From Nocardioides anomalus (GTDB lineage Bacteria > Actinomycetota > Actinomycetes > Propionibacteriales > Nocardioidaceae), in the NCBI RefSeq assembly GCF_011046535.1, contig NZ_CP049257.1:1240001-1304000 (forward strand): DNA of 64,000 nucleotides, written 5' to 3'. Position numbers and translations under genes: made by a program. This document shows positions 10,237-19,257 of this stretch, piece by piece; the stretch's first letter is position 1, and every line of letters starts with the position of its first letter. Under the pieces are notes generated by a model that was given only the letters and a program-made list of their open reading frames with translations, was not told the DNA's origin and did no database searches.

Positions 10237-11289
10237 ATGTCGGAGGCGGTCGCGGGTGCCGGCGCGAACGTCGTGCGCCTGCTCGAGCACGCGCCCGACC
10301 CTGTCCTCGTGGTCGACGCCTCGGACGTCGTGCGACACGTGGGCGGACCGGTGTCCGGGCTGTTCGGCACCGGCCGCGACGCGCTGGTCGGGCGACCGCT
10401 GCGCGAGCTGCTCCCCGGCTGGCACCGGCCGAGCGTCGAGGCGGCCGCGCACTGGTCCACCCGGGTCGAGGCCCGGCGCGCCGACGGGGGCGCCGTACCG
10501 GTGGAGTGCTCGCTGGTGCCCGTGCCCACTGAGGGCGGGCCGCTGACCGGCGTGTTCGTGCGCGACATCTCCGCCCGGCTGGCCCTGGAGCACGAGAACG
10601 ACCGGATCCGTGACGACCTCGCCTCCAACGTCTCCCACGAGCTCAAGACGCCGCTGACCTCCGTGGTGGGGTACGCCGAGCTGCTGCGCGAGCTGCCCGA
10701 CGAGGAGCTCGGCCCGGTCGCGCGCCGGCTCGTCGACATCGTCTACCGCAACGCCCGCCGCGAGCTGCTGCTCGTGGAGGACCTGCTGGCCGTGACCTTC
10801 ACCGAGGAGCACCTGACCCGGCTGACGACCGACCTGGTCGACCTGGTGGCCGTGGTCGCCGCCGTGGTCGAGGAGCGCGCGCCGTACGCCCACGCCGCGG
10901 GGGTGCGGCTGGTCCTCGAGGCCAGCGGGCCCGTGGCCGTGCGCGGCGACGCTCACCACCTGGGCCGGGTGGTCGACCACCTGGTCGTCAACGGCTGCAA
11001 GTTCAGCCCGCCGGGCAGCGAGGTCCGCATCAGCCTCGACGCGGACGCGTCCTCGGCGACGGTCACCGTCGCCGACACCGGGATCGGGATCAGCGCGGCC
11101 CAGGTCGACAAGGTCTTCGAGCGCCTCTACCGCGCGCCGGGCGCGATCGCCCGGCTCAGCGCCGGTGCCGGTCTCGGGCTCGCCGTGGCCCGCTCGGTCG
11201 TCGAGGCGCACCGCGGCACCATCGCGCTGGAGAGCGCGGAGGGCGTGGGCACCACGGTCCGGGTCGTGCTGCCCCGCGCCGACGCCTGA
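10237..11289 (+). CDS. PAS-domain sensor histidine kinase
   Basis: A soluble 350-residue kinase. A PAS domain spans about residues 10-115 (APDPVLVVDASDVVRHVGG). The HisKA domain has the phospho-acceptor His 134 in SNVSHELKTPLTSVVGYAEL. The HATPase domain shows VNGCKFSPPGS, DTGIGI and GAGLGLAVAR. No membrane segment is present, so the signal is probably cytoplasmic. No response regulator lies next to it, making it an orphan here. A TACCCT hexamer at 10224-10229 lies only seven bases before the ATG, so the mRNA may be leaderless. Confidence 0.88.
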   Translation: MSEAVAGAGANVVRLLEHAPDPVLVVDASDVVRHVGGPVSGLFGTGRDALVGRPLRELLPGWHRPSVEAAAHWSTRVEARRADGGAVPVECSLVPVPTEGGPLTGVFVRDISARLALEHENDRIRDDLASNVSHELKTPLTSVVGYAELLRELPDEELGPVARRLVDIVYRNARRELLLVEDLLAVTFTEEHLTRLTTDLVDLVAVVAAVVEERAPYAHAAGVRLVLEASGPVAVRGDAHHLGRVVDHLVVNGCKFSPPGSEVRISLDADASSATVTVADTGIGISAAQVDKVFERLYRAPGAIARLSAGAGLGLAVARSVVEAHRGTIALESAEGVGTTVRVVLPRADA

Positions 11290-11295
11290 GCGCGG

Positions 11296-11550
11296 CTACT
11301 GCGGCGGGGTGGCCTCGGCCGTGCCGGCGGCTCCGGGCGTGTCGGCCTCGTCCACGGCCAGCACGGGCGCCGGGGTGGACGGGCCCACCAGACCGGCGAG
11401 CAGGGAGAGCGCGACCCACACCGCCACCACGGCCACGAGGTAGCGGGTCAGGGCCACGTCGACCGGGAGCTCCCCGGTGACGAACCCGCGGTAGAGCGCG
11501 GGGGAGGTCGGCAGGGCGGCGAGCCCGAGGACGGTTCCGAGGTTGATCAT
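11296..11550 (-). CDS. Small membrane protein coupled to flhA
   Basis: An 84-residue protein of no family I recognise. One strong hydrophobic helix (about residues 36-56, RYLVAVVAVWVALSLLAGLV) follows a mildly hydrophobic N-terminus. The tail is Pro/Ala/acidic. Its ATG overlaps the flhA stop as ATGA, so it should be translated by coupling from flhA, and it is the last gene of the flagellar run. A role beside the export apparatus or motor is inferred from position only. Confidence 0.7.
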   Translation of the reverse strand: MINLGTVLGLAALPTSPALYRGFVTGELPVDVALTRYLVAVVAVWVALSLLAGLVGPSTPAPVLAVDEADTPGAAGTAEATPPQ

Positions 11551-13628
11551 GCCGACGCCACCTCCACGGCGCGCTGGTCGGTGTGCACGTTGACGACGCC
11601 GACCGAGCGCACCTGCGCGCTCCCGGTCAGCTCGGAGTAGGAGAGGACCGCGAGCCGGTCGATGGCCGGGCGGACCATGCGGCGCACGGCGAGCCGGATC
11701 TGCGGGGCACAGGCCAGGACGGGGCGCAGGTCCTGGTTCTCGGCCTCGATGAGCAGGTGCGCCAGGCTGCTGATGACGCGCTGGGCGATGAGCGGGTCGA
11801 GCACGAGGACCGGGCCCTCGTCGCTGGGCCGGATCGACTCCAGCATCCGCTGCTCGAGCTGGGGCTCGAAGCTGATGACGTGGACGACGCCGTCGCGCAC
11901 GTGGGGCGCGACGATGGCCGGGCCCAGGGAGGCGCGCGCGGCCTCGACCAGGACCTCGTGCTCCTTCGAGATCGTCGCGCTGAGCGAGAGGGCCTCGTAG
12001 ATCCGGACCAGGTCGCGGACCGAGACGCCCTCCTCCAACAGGGCCTGGAGGACCCGCTGGACCTGGCCCAGGCTGAGCAGGGCGGGGGTGAGCTCCTCGA
12101 CCACGACGGGGTGGTTGCGCTTGACCACGTCGGTGAGCAGCCGCACCTCCTCGCGCCCGAGCAGGCGGGCGGCGTACCGCGTGACGACGTCGGCGAGGTG
12201 GGTGGTGATGACCGCGGTCCGGTCCACCACGGTGGCACCGCCGAGCTCGGCCTGGCGGGCCAGCTCCCGCGGGATCCACTTGCCCTCGAGGCCGTAGACG
12301 GGCTCGACGGTCGGCTCGCCGGGCAGGGAGCCGAGGAAGTCGCCGATGGCCAGGACGGTGCCGGCCGGCGCCTCGCCGCGCGCGACCTCGATGTCGAACA
12401 GCTTGATGACGTAGGTGCGCAGCGGCAGCTGGACGTTGTCGCGGGTGCGGACCGGCGGGATGAGGATGCCGATGTCCATGGCCACCTTGCGGCGCAGGGC
12501 CTGGACCCGGTCCAGCAGGTCGCCGCCGGAGCCCTGGTCGACCAGGTCGATGATGTCGGCCGAGAGCTCGAGGCCGAGCGGGTCGACCTGGATCTCGGCG
12601 GCCAGCATCTCGGGCGTCTCCGGTACGGCCGGCAGGGCGCCCGGCTCGCCGGTGCCGTCGGCGCCGACCCCGGCGACGCCGCGCTTGCCGCCGTCCTCCT
12701 GGATCCGCGAGGAGACCAGCAGCAGCGTGCCGCCGGTGAGCAGGAACGGGATCTTCGGCAGACCGGGGATCAGACAGAGCCCGAGGGCCGCGAAGCCGGC
12801 GATGCGCAGCGGCATCTTGTTCTGGGTGAGCTGCCGCACGATGTCGGAGCCCATGTCCTCCTGGCTGACGCTGCGCGTCACGACCAGACCGGTCGCGACC
12901 GAGAGCAGCAGGGCCGGGATCTGCGAGACCAGGCCGTCGCCGACGGAGAGCAGGCTGTAGGTGGAGACTGCGTCGCCGGCCGACATGCCCTTCTGGGCCA
13001 TGCCGATGGCGAAGCCGCCGAGCAGGTTGATGACGGTGATGACGATCGCGGCGATCGCGTCGCCCTTGACGAACTTCGAGGCGCCGTCCATCGCGCCGTA
13101 GAAGTCGGCCTCGGCGTGCACCTCGGCGCGGCGGCGGCGGGCCTCGTCCTCGTCGATGAGACCGGAGTTGAGGTCGGCGTCGATGGCCATCTGCTTGCCG
13201 GGCATGGCGTCGAGGGTGAAGCGCGCCCCGACCTCGGCCACGCGGCCGGCACCGTTGGTGATGACCACGAACTGGATGACCAGCAGGATCGCGAAGATGA
13301 CCATGCCGACGATGAGCGAGCCGCCGACCACGAAGTGGCCGAAGGTGTCGATCACCTTGCCGGCGAAGCCGTCGAGCAGGACCAGCCGGGTCGCGCTCAC
13401 GTTGAGCGCCAGCCGGAACAGCGTCATCACCAGCAACAGGGCGGGGAACGACGCGAAGTCGAGCGGGCGGACCACGAACATGGCCACCAGCAGGATGAGC
13501 AGCGCCCCGGTGATGTTGGCCGCGATGAGGACGTCGAGGACGACCGTGGGCAGCGGGATGACGAGCATCACCACGATCGCGACGATGCCGATCGGCACGC
13601 CGAGCTGGGTCAGCCGCTTCAGGGACAT
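11547..13628 (-). CDS. flhA: Flagellar export protein FlhA
   Basis: A 693-residue type III export gate protein. It forms the ring that docks substrate-chaperone complexes at the inner membrane. The N-terminal half carries eight predicted membrane segments and the FHIPEP-type signature region (MTLFRLALNVSATRLVLL and GAGRVAEVGARFTLDAMPGKQMAIDADL). The C-terminal ~350 residues are the cytoplasmic ring domain. An AAGGGG ribosome site precedes the ATG. It has its own FliA-type promoter, whose -10 lies on the flhB stop codon. Confidence 0.96.
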   Translation of the reverse strand: MSLKRLTQLGVPIGIVAIVVMLVIPLPTVVLDVLIAANITGALLILLVAMFVVRPLDFASFPALLLVMTLFRLALNVSATRLVLLDGFAGKVIDTFGHFVVGGSLIVGMVIFAILLVIQFVVITNGAGRVAEVGARFTLDAMPGKQMAIDADLNSGLIDEDEARRRRAEVHAEADFYGAMDGASKFVKGDAIAAIVITVINLLGGFAIGMAQKGMSAGDAVSTYSLLSVGDGLVSQIPALLLSVATGLVVTRSVSQEDMGSDIVRQLTQNKMPLRIAGFAALGLCLIPGLPKIPFLLTGGTLLLVSSRIQEDGGKRGVAGVGADGTGEPGALPAVPETPEMLAAEIQVDPLGLELSADIIDLVDQGSGGDLLDRVQALRRKVAMDIGILIPPVRTRDNVQLPLRTYVIKLFDIEVARGEAPAGTVLAIGDFLGSLPGEPTVEPVYGLEGKWIPRELARQAELGGATVVDRTAVITTHLADVVTRYAARLLGREEVRLLTDVVKRNHPVVVEELTPALLSLGQVQRVLQALLEEGVSVRDLVRIYEALSLSATISKEHEVLVEAARASLGPAIVAPHVRDGVVHVISFEPQLEQRMLESIRPSDEGPVLVLDPLIAQRVISSLAHLLIEAENQDLRPVLACAPQIRLAVRRMVRPAIDRLAVLSYSELTGSAQVRSVGVVNVHTDQRAVEVASA

Positions 13629-13707
13629 CGGACCCCTTCAGGGTCGGGCGCCGTCCTGGCTGCTGCTGACCGGCGCCGTCCTGGCGCCGGTGGTCGTCCA
13701 GGGGTGC

Positions 13708-13735
13708 CTATCGGCCGGCGAGCACCCGACCTGAG
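13708..13735 (-). promoter_or_regulatory. FliA-type promoter upstream of flhA
   Basis: Read leftward: CTCAGGT, 13 bases, GCCGATAG. Sequence and spacing match five other sites in this locus. The TAG of the -10 element is the flhB stop codon. The leader to flhA is about 75 bases. Confidence 0.72.
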
Positions 13736-14922
13736 GAGTCCGCGCGACGTCCTGGGGACGCCGCGGGCAGCGCCTGCTCGCGGCGGGGGCCGCGGTGGCC
13801 GCCGGCCGCGTGCCGCCGGCGGGCGTGGCGTGCCGGGGCCGAGAGCTCGGTCTCGCGCCGCGGGCTGCGGTGCTCCCCGCCGCGCTGGCCGAGGTTGCGC
13901 CGGTTGATGACGAAGGCCAGCACCTGCGCCACCGCGGCGAACAGCTCGGCCGGGATCTCGTGGCCGACCTCGGTGGAGGCGTACAGCGCCCGGGCCAGCG
14001 GTACGTCGCGCACGAGCGGCACGCGCGCCTCGGTGGCCACCTCGCGGATCTTGGCCGCGATCACCCCGGCCCCGCGGGCGACGACCCGGGGTGCCCCGCT
14101 CGCGGCGTCGTAGCGCAGGGCGACGGCGACGTGCGTCGGGTTGACCAGGACCACGTCGGCCTCGGGGATGTCGGCGATCATCCGGTTGCGGGCCGCCGCC
14201 AGCTGGCGGGCGCGGATGGCGCTCTTGACCAGCGGGTCGCCCTCGCTCTGCCGGTGCTCCTGCTTGACGTCCTCCTTGGACATCTTGGTCTGCTTGGAGG
14301 TCTTGCGGCGCTGCCAGGCGTAGTCCAGGGCGGCCATGGCCAGGCCGGCCAGCGCGATGTTGCGGGCCAGGGCCACCGCCTGGTCGCCCGTGTGCGCGAG
14401 CAGGGCGTCCGCGCCCGCGTGCGCGCCGACCACGGGGAGCATCGAGCGCAGGGTGAGCCAGAAGAGCAGGCCCACGGCGGCGCTCTTGACCAGCGTCTTG
14501 AGCCCCTCCCAGAGCGCGTGCGGTCCGAACAGGCGCTTGAAGCCCGAGACCGGGTTGAGCTTCTTGGCGCTCGGCTTGACCAGCTTGGTGGCCAGGAAGA
14601 AGCCGCCCTGGGCCAGCGCGGCGGCCACGCCGACGACCATCACGCCGCTGCCCAGCACCACGAGGGAGATGAACGCGTGCGTGCCGCCCTCGCGCAGCAG
14701 CCGCATCGCCTGCGGGATCGTCGGGTCCTGGATCGAGCGCAGGGCGTCGCTCATCAGCACCTCGAACGCCGTGATCTCGTGGCGCACCAGCCCCGGCAGG
14801 GCAATGGTCGCCAGCAGCAGCGCGGCCCAGGAGCCGAGCTCGGGGGTCCGCGCGACCTGACCCTCCTTGCGCGCCTCCTTGCGGCGCTTGGGGGTCGCCT
14901 TCTCGGTCTTCTCCCCGGTCAC
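13708..14922 (-). CDS. flhB: Flagellar export protein FlhB
   Basis: A 404-residue inner-membrane export component that switches substrate class from rod/hook to filament. Four membrane segments lie between about residues 30 and 205. The cytoplasmic domain carries the self-cleavage motif NPTH at 261-264. The C-terminal tail after about residue 350 is Arg/Pro-rich and longer than usual. The GTG start overlaps the fliR stop as GTGA and follows a GGAGGGGGTGG ribosome site. The N-terminus GEKTEKATPKRRKEARKEGQ is typical of the family. Confidence 0.96.
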   Translation of the reverse strand: MTGEKTEKATPKRRKEARKEGQVARTPELGSWAALLLATIALPGLVRHEITAFEVLMSDALRSIQDPTIPQAMRLLREGGTHAFISLVVLGSGVMVVGVAAALAQGGFFLATKLVKPSAKKLNPVSGFKRLFGPHALWEGLKTLVKSAAVGLLFWLTLRSMLPVVGAHAGADALLAHTGDQAVALARNIALAGLAMAALDYAWQRRKTSKQTKMSKEDVKQEHRQSEGDPLVKSAIRARQLAAARNRMIADIPEADVVLVNPTHVAVALRYDAASGAPRVVARGAGVIAAKIREVATEARVPLVRDVPLARALYASTEVGHEIPAELFAAVAQVLAFVINRRNLGQRGGEHRSPRRETELSAPARHARRRHAAGGHRGPRREQALPAASPGRRADSSGRVLAGR

Positions 14923-15689
14923 GAGCCACCCCCTCCCGCCACGGCGGCCAGCGCGTCGAGGGTGTGCTCGACGACGTTGTCCAGGACGCCCGGCAGCAGC
15001 GGGAAGGACATCCCGACCAGCAGCAGGGTCAGCCCGATCTTGGCCGGGAACATCACGTTGAGCGCGTTGAGCTGCGGCGCGACCTTGGTCAGCAGGGCCA
15101 GGCCGAGGTCGGAGATGAACAGGACCACGACGAGGGGCAGGGCCACCTGCACCGCGGTGACGAAGAACAGCCGGAACGCGGTGAGGATGATCTCGGGGCC
15201 GGCGTCGATGTCGGGAACGGCGCCGACCGGCAGCAGCGTGAAGGTCTTGAGCAGCCCACCGATGACCACGAGGTAGCCGCCGCTGAGGAACAGCAGGGTG
15301 CTGGCCAGCATCTGGTGGAAGGTGCCGAACACGGTGCTGGAGTTGAGGCCCAGCGGGTCGAAGCCCTGGGCCAGCGAGAAGCCGCCGAAGACGTCGACCA
15401 GGCTGCCGGCCGCGGCGACCGCGCTGAACAGCATCATCGTCACGAAGCCCATGGCCAGGCCGACGCCGATCTGGACCACGAGCGTGGAGACGACCGACCA
15501 GGTGTCGGCGCTGAGGTCGCTGTCCAGGCCGGGGGAGGTGGCGAAGGAGAGCCCGACGGCGAGGATGACCTTGGCCGTGGTCGGGACGGCTTTGGAGGAG
15601 AACGGCGGCACGACGACGAGCCACGCGACGATGCGCACCGAGGCCATGAGGAAGGCCAGGGCGGGCTCGCCCGCGATCGCGACGTTCAC
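14919..15689 (-). CDS. fliR: Flagellar export protein FliR
   Basis: A 256-residue membrane component of the flagellar type III export gate, which works with FliP and FliQ. The protein is almost entirely hydrophobic, with about six membrane segments. The family regions FGGFSLAQGFDPLGLNSSTVF and AVQVALPLVVVLFISDLGLALL are present. GTG start. The stop overlaps flhB (GTGA) and the upstream gap to fliQ is 13 bases. Confidence 0.95.
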   Translation of the reverse strand: MNVAIAGEPALAFLMASVRIVAWLVVVPPFSSKAVPTTAKVILAVGLSFATSPGLDSDLSADTWSVVSTLVVQIGVGLAMGFVTMMLFSAVAAAGSLVDVFGGFSLAQGFDPLGLNSSTVFGTFHQMLASTLLFLSGGYLVVIGGLLKTFTLLPVGAVPDIDAGPEIILTAFRLFFVTAVQVALPLVVVLFISDLGLALLTKVAPQLNALNVMFPAKIGLTLLLVGMSFPLLPGVLDNVVEHTLDALAAVAGGGGS

Positions 15690-15702
15690 CGGGTCGGTCC
15701 GC

Positions 15703-15972
15703 TCAGGCCAGCAGGCTCGGGATCGAGGTCCAGAGCGACTCGGTGTAGTTGAGCATCGTGTGCAGCATCCAGTTGCCGCTGATGAGCAGCGCGATCCCGA
15801 CGCCGACGACCTTGGGCACGAAGGCGAGCGTGAACTCCTGGATCTGGGTCATCGACTGGAACAGCGAGATCGTGAACCCGATGCACAGCGAGGTCAGCAG
15901 GATGGGCGCGGACAGCTTGAGGGCCACGAGCATGGCCTGCGTCGCGATGTCGATGAGGGTGGCGTCAGACAT
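15703..15972 (-). CDS. fliQ: Flagellar export protein FliQ
   Basis: An 89-residue membrane protein with two transmembrane segments, part of the FliP-FliQ-FliR export gate. The segment GFTISLFQSMTQIQEFTLAFVPK between the two helices is the family hallmark. Its length is exactly what is expected. It sits eight bases after fliP. Confidence 0.95.
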   Translation of the reverse strand: MSDATLIDIATQAMLVALKLSAPILLTSLCIGFTISLFQSMTQIQEFTLAFVPKVVGVGIALLISGNWMLHTMLNYTESLWTSIPSLLA

Positions 15973-15980
15973 GTCGATCC

Positions 15981-16910
15981 CTACCCGTAGCTCCCGACCA
16001 GGGCGGTGATGACCAGGCCCCAGCCGTTGACGAGGACGAAGAGCAGCAGCTTGAACGGCAGCGACACCATGACCGGCGGCATCATCATCATGCCGAGAGC
16101 CATCAGCGCCCCGCTGACGACGATGTCGATGATCAGGAACGGGATGAAGATGATGAAGCCGATGATGAAGGCGTCCTTGAGCTCACTCAGGATGAACGCC
16201 GGCACCAGCGTCGTCATCGGCGTCTCGGCCCGGGTGTCGGGCAGGTCGCGGTCGGCGACGTTGGTCAGCAGCTCGATCTCGTCGTCGTCGGCGTTCTTGA
16301 GCATGAACGTCTTGAGCGGCGCGATGCCGTCGTCCCAGGCCTGCGCCGAGGTCGCGTCGCCGTCCATGTAGGGCTTCACGCCGGCGTCGTAGATGTCGCT
16401 GATCACCGGCGCCATCACGAACAGGCTGAGGAACAGCGCCAGGCCGGCGAGGACCTGGTTGGGCGGCGTCTGCTGCAGCCCGAGCGCGTTGCGGGTCAGC
16501 CCCAGCACGACCAGGAACTTTGTGAAGCAGGTGCAGCTCAGCACGATCGCCGGCAGCAGCGAGAGCAGCGTGAGCGCGATGATGACCGTGATCGACGAGC
16601 TCGGCTTCTTGCCCAGGTCGCCCAGGTCGACGGTGACCGAGCTGTCGCCGGTGCCCTGGCTGGGTCCCGCGGGACCGGCCGGGCCGGTCGGGCCGCCGGT
16701 CGGCTCGTCCTCGCCGGTGTCGGTGCTGTCCAGGCTGCCGTCGGTCAGCGGGTCGTCGGTGACCGTGTCGTCCGCCACGTGGCCGGCGACCGCTGTGTGC
16801 GTGACGGTCGCCGGGGTCGCCTGAGCGGGCGTGGCCAGCGCGCCGAGCACGAGCCACGCCGCGGCGGCGAGGAGCACGGCGCCGAGCAGGCGCCGCAGGG
16901 CCGTGGTCAC
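15981..16910 (-). CDS. fliP: Flagellar export protein FliP
   Basis: A 309-residue core protein of the export gate. A cleavable-looking signal ends at ATPAQA (about residue 31). A Gly/Pro/Asp/Thr-rich extracytoplasmic stretch of some 60 residues follows, making this longer than the ~250-residue FliP of enterics. The conserved core starts at ITVIIALTLLSLLPAIVL and includes TRNALGLQQTPPNQVLAGLALFLS. The GTG chosen overlaps the fliO stop as GTGA; a start 39 bases upstream is possible but would lengthen the overlap. Confidence 0.94.
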   Translation of the reverse strand: MTTALRRLLGAVLLAAAAWLVLGALATPAQATPATVTHTAVAGHVADDTVTDDPLTDGSLDSTDTGEDEPTGGPTGPAGPAGPSQGTGDSSVTVDLGDLGKKPSSSITVIIALTLLSLLPAIVLSCTCFTKFLVVLGLTRNALGLQQTPPNQVLAGLALFLSLFVMAPVISDIYDAGVKPYMDGDATSAQAWDDGIAPLKTFMLKNADDDEIELLTNVADRDLPDTRAETPMTTLVPAFILSELKDAFIIGFIIFIPFLIIDIVVSGALMALGMMMMPPVMVSLPFKLLLFVLVNGWGLVITALVGSYG

Positions 16911-17521
16911 GAGGCGCGACCGGTGGCCGCGCCCCAGGCCTGCTTCCACGTCGAGGGGGAGAGGACCGAGCCCGCGAGCGGGGTGTCCTTGGTCGCCGTC
17001 CGGCTCGCCTGCGGCGTCCGGGCCGCCCGAGAAGGGCGAGGGGCCGCGCGGCGAGCGCCGCCGTGCCGCGGGGCGGCGTGCCGGCCGTGGGCCGCGGGAG
17101 CGACGGGCTGGGCCGCGGGCTCGGTGACGAGGGCCTGCGGCTCCTGGGCGAGCAGCTCGAGGGCGATGCTGGTCGGGCGGTCGCGCACCACGGCCAGGGC
17201 CGGGTGGTCGAGGGTGCGGAGCAGCTCGTCCGATTCCTCGTCGGCGTCGTGGGCGTCGGTGTCGTCGTCCAGCTCCAGGCTGGCCGGGTCGAGCTCGGTG
17301 AGGAGGCGGACCTCCTGCTCGGTGGTGCCGAGGACCAGGACGCGGCCGCCGACGTTCACCACGCTGACCGCGGCGGAGCGGCTGATGGCCTGGCGGTGCA
17401 CGACCTGGACCAGGGCGTCGCCGCGGCTGGTGAAGCGGCGTCCGGCGAAGCGCACGCAGAGCAGCAGCAGTCCCAGGACCACGGCCAGCGAGAAGACCAG
17501 CCGGACGACGAGCTCGGTCAT
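16907..17521 (-). CDS. fliO: Flagellar biosynthesis protein FliO
   Basis: A 204-residue protein in the usual fliN-fliO-fliP position. One N-terminal membrane helix (about residues 5-24) precedes a FliO-type cytoplasmic domain with VVHRQAISRSAAVSVVNVGGRVLVLGTTE. The C-terminal ~90 residues are Pro/Ala/Arg/His-rich and poorly conserved. FliO helps assemble the FliP ring in other bacteria. Identification rests on the domain and the position. Confidence 0.85.
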   Translation of the reverse strand: MTELVVRLVFSLAVVLGLLLLCVRFAGRRFTSRGDALVQVVHRQAISRSAAVSVVNVGGRVLVLGTTEQEVRLLTELDPASLELDDDTDAHDADEESDELLRTLDHPALAVVRDRPTSIALELLAQEPQALVTEPAAQPVAPAAHGRHAAPRHGGARRAAPRPSRAARTPQASRTATKDTPLAGSVLSPSTWKQAWGAATGRAS

Positions 17522-17522
17522 G

Positions 17523-18296
17523 TCAGCTGGCGACGCTCTCGTCCACGATCTCGGTGATCCGCAGCCCGAAGTCCTCGTCCACGACGACGACCTCGCCGCG
17601 GGCGATCAGCAGCCCGTTGACGAGCAGGTCGGCGGGGCTGCCCGCGGCGCGGTCCAGCTCCAGCACCTGCCCGGGGGCGAGGGCGAGCAGCTCCCGGACG
17701 GTCAGCCGGCTGCGGCCGAGCTCGACGGTCACCTCCATGTCGACGCCGTGCAGCACCTCCAGGCCGCGCGACGAGCCGACGAGCCGGCCGGCAGGAGAGC
17801 CGGCGGCGGGCGCGGCGGCGGGCGCGGCCACCGGCGCGGGGGCCGGGAGGCTGGGTGCGCCCGAGGCGAGCAGCCCGTCGGAGACGAGGAGGACGGCGGC
17901 GGGGCCGCGACCGTCGGTCAGGGTCACCGCGGTGCAGGGGCCGGCGAACTGGGCCAGGGCCAGCGCGGCGGGCACGACGCGTCCGACCTGGGCCGAGCCG
18001 CCGAGCACGGCGCCGACGGCGTCGAGGGCGGGCTGCGCGGCGCCGGCCAGGTCGATGCCCGGACCGCTCTCCACCGCGTGGACCAGCTCCTGGCCGACCA
18101 GGAGGGCGACGGTGCCGTCGAGGCCACCGGCCAGCGCGGCGACCACGGCGCCGGCGTACGGCGCGGCGATGTCCGGTCCGGCGGGGGCCGTGGTGCTCGC
18201 GGTGAGCAGGTCGGCGGCCGGCAGGACGGCGGCGGCCGCCTCGCCGGCGGCGAGCGCGAGGTGCTCGGCGGGGGCGGCGAGCGGGGTGGTGGTCAT
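17523..18296 (-). CDS. fliN: Flagellar switch protein FliN with FliY-like N-terminal extension
   Basis: A 257-residue C-ring protein. The last ~80 residues are a SpoA/FliN domain (LHGVDMEVTVELGRSRLTVRELLALAPGQVLELDR). Ahead of it are about 140 residues plus an Ala/Pro linker, with a pattern like the CheC-type domain of FliY (GGLDGTVALLVGQELVHAV). That makes the protein about twice the length of a minimal FliN. The ATG overlaps the fliM stop (ATGA). The switch role is certain; the CheC resemblance is my reading of the pattern. Confidence 0.88.
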   Translation of the reverse strand: MTTTPLAAPAEHLALAAGEAAAAVLPAADLLTASTTAPAGPDIAAPYAGAVVAALAGGLDGTVALLVGQELVHAVESGPGIDLAGAAQPALDAVGAVLGGSAQVGRVVPAALALAQFAGPCTAVTLTDGRGPAAVLLVSDGLLASGAPSLPAPAPVAAPAAAPAAGSPAGRLVGSSRGLEVLHGVDMEVTVELGRSRLTVRELLALAPGQVLELDRAAGSPADLLVNGLLIARGEVVVVDEDFGLRITEIVDESVAS

Positions 18297-19231
18297 CGGA
18301 GCTCCTGCGGGGTCGAGACGATGCGGGCGGCGAGGGTGGCGCCGGTGGAGCCGGCCGTGGCGTGGGCGAAGACGGCCTCGTCGACGACGACGTCCAGCGG
18401 CGCGGAGGCGGGGTGGCCGAAGCGGAGCACGTCGCCGGCGCGCAGCGAGGCGAAGGCGTCGGGCGTGAGGAGGGTGCGGCGGAAGCGGACCGCGACGTCC
18501 ACCGGGACGTCCTGGAGCCGGCGGTCCAGCAGCTCGGCCGCGGCGGCGCGCTCGGCGCGCTCGCGGTTGGAGACCGGGGCCGGGGCGGCCGCGGCGGTCA
18601 GGTGGGGGAGCAGGCCGTTGAAGGGCAGGCACACCGTGAGCCGGTGCGGCTGCTCGTTGATCCGGGCGGTCAGGGTGACGGCCAGGATCACGTCGTTGCC
18701 GCTGGCGACCTGGGCGAACTGGGGGCTGTACTCCACGCCGGTCGCGACCGGCTCGATGGCCACCAGCTCCGACACGCCGTAGCGCAGGCCGTCCAGCAGC
18801 CGGTCGACCAGGCCGCGGACCACGACCGACTCGATGTCGGTGAGGACCCGCTGCGGCTGGTCGGTGGCGCCGGGGCCGCCGAGCATGTGGTCCACGCAGG
18901 ACATGACCGCGGGCAGCGGCAGCTCGATCACGCCCAGGCCGGGCATCGGCTCGGCGGAGAACTTGGTCAGGTAGGTCATCGAGCCGAGCGACTCGACGTA
19001 CTCCGCGTAGGTGCGCTGCTCGACGGACTCCAGGTTGACCTGGCACACCGTGCGCAGGGTGGAGGTGAAGATCGTGGTGGCCTGGCGGGCGAAGCCGTCG
19101 AACACGCCCTGCAGGACCCGGCTGTGCTCGCGGGAGAGCTGGAGCGGGCGCCGGAAGTCGTAGCTGGCGGCAGGTCGGTCGACGATGCCGCCGGCGCGAC
19201 GGCGCGCAGCCGCGCCCGTGCTCGGGTGCAT
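18293..19231 (-). CDS. fliM: Flagellar switch protein FliM
   Basis: A 312-residue C-ring protein that links FliG to FliN. The conserved YDFRRP motif is near residue 24, the middle domain follows, and a C-terminal SpoA domain (residues ~230-312) ends the protein. The ATG at 19231 follows GGAGGT and lies about 20 bases inside the transcript predicted from the promoter at 19258-19285. A GTG at 19249 would sit at the transcript end and is less likely. The N-terminus lacks the EIDALL-type peptide to which phospho-CheY binds in other bacteria. Confidence 0.93.
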   Translation of the reverse strand: MHPSTGAAARRRAGGIVDRPAASYDFRRPLQLSREHSRVLQGVFDGFARQATTIFTSTLRTVCQVNLESVEQRTYAEYVESLGSMTYLTKFSAEPMPGLGVIELPLPAVMSCVDHMLGGPGATDQPQRVLTDIESVVVRGLVDRLLDGLRYGVSELVAIEPVATGVEYSPQFAQVASGNDVILAVTLTARINEQPHRLTVCLPFNGLLPHLTAAAAPAPVSNRERAERAAAAELLDRRLQDVPVDVAVRFRRTLLTPDAFASLRAGDVLRFGHPASAPLDVVVDEAVFAHATAGSTGATLAARIVSTPQELR

Positions 19232-19257
19232 CGTCGACGGGACCTCCACGAAGGGCC

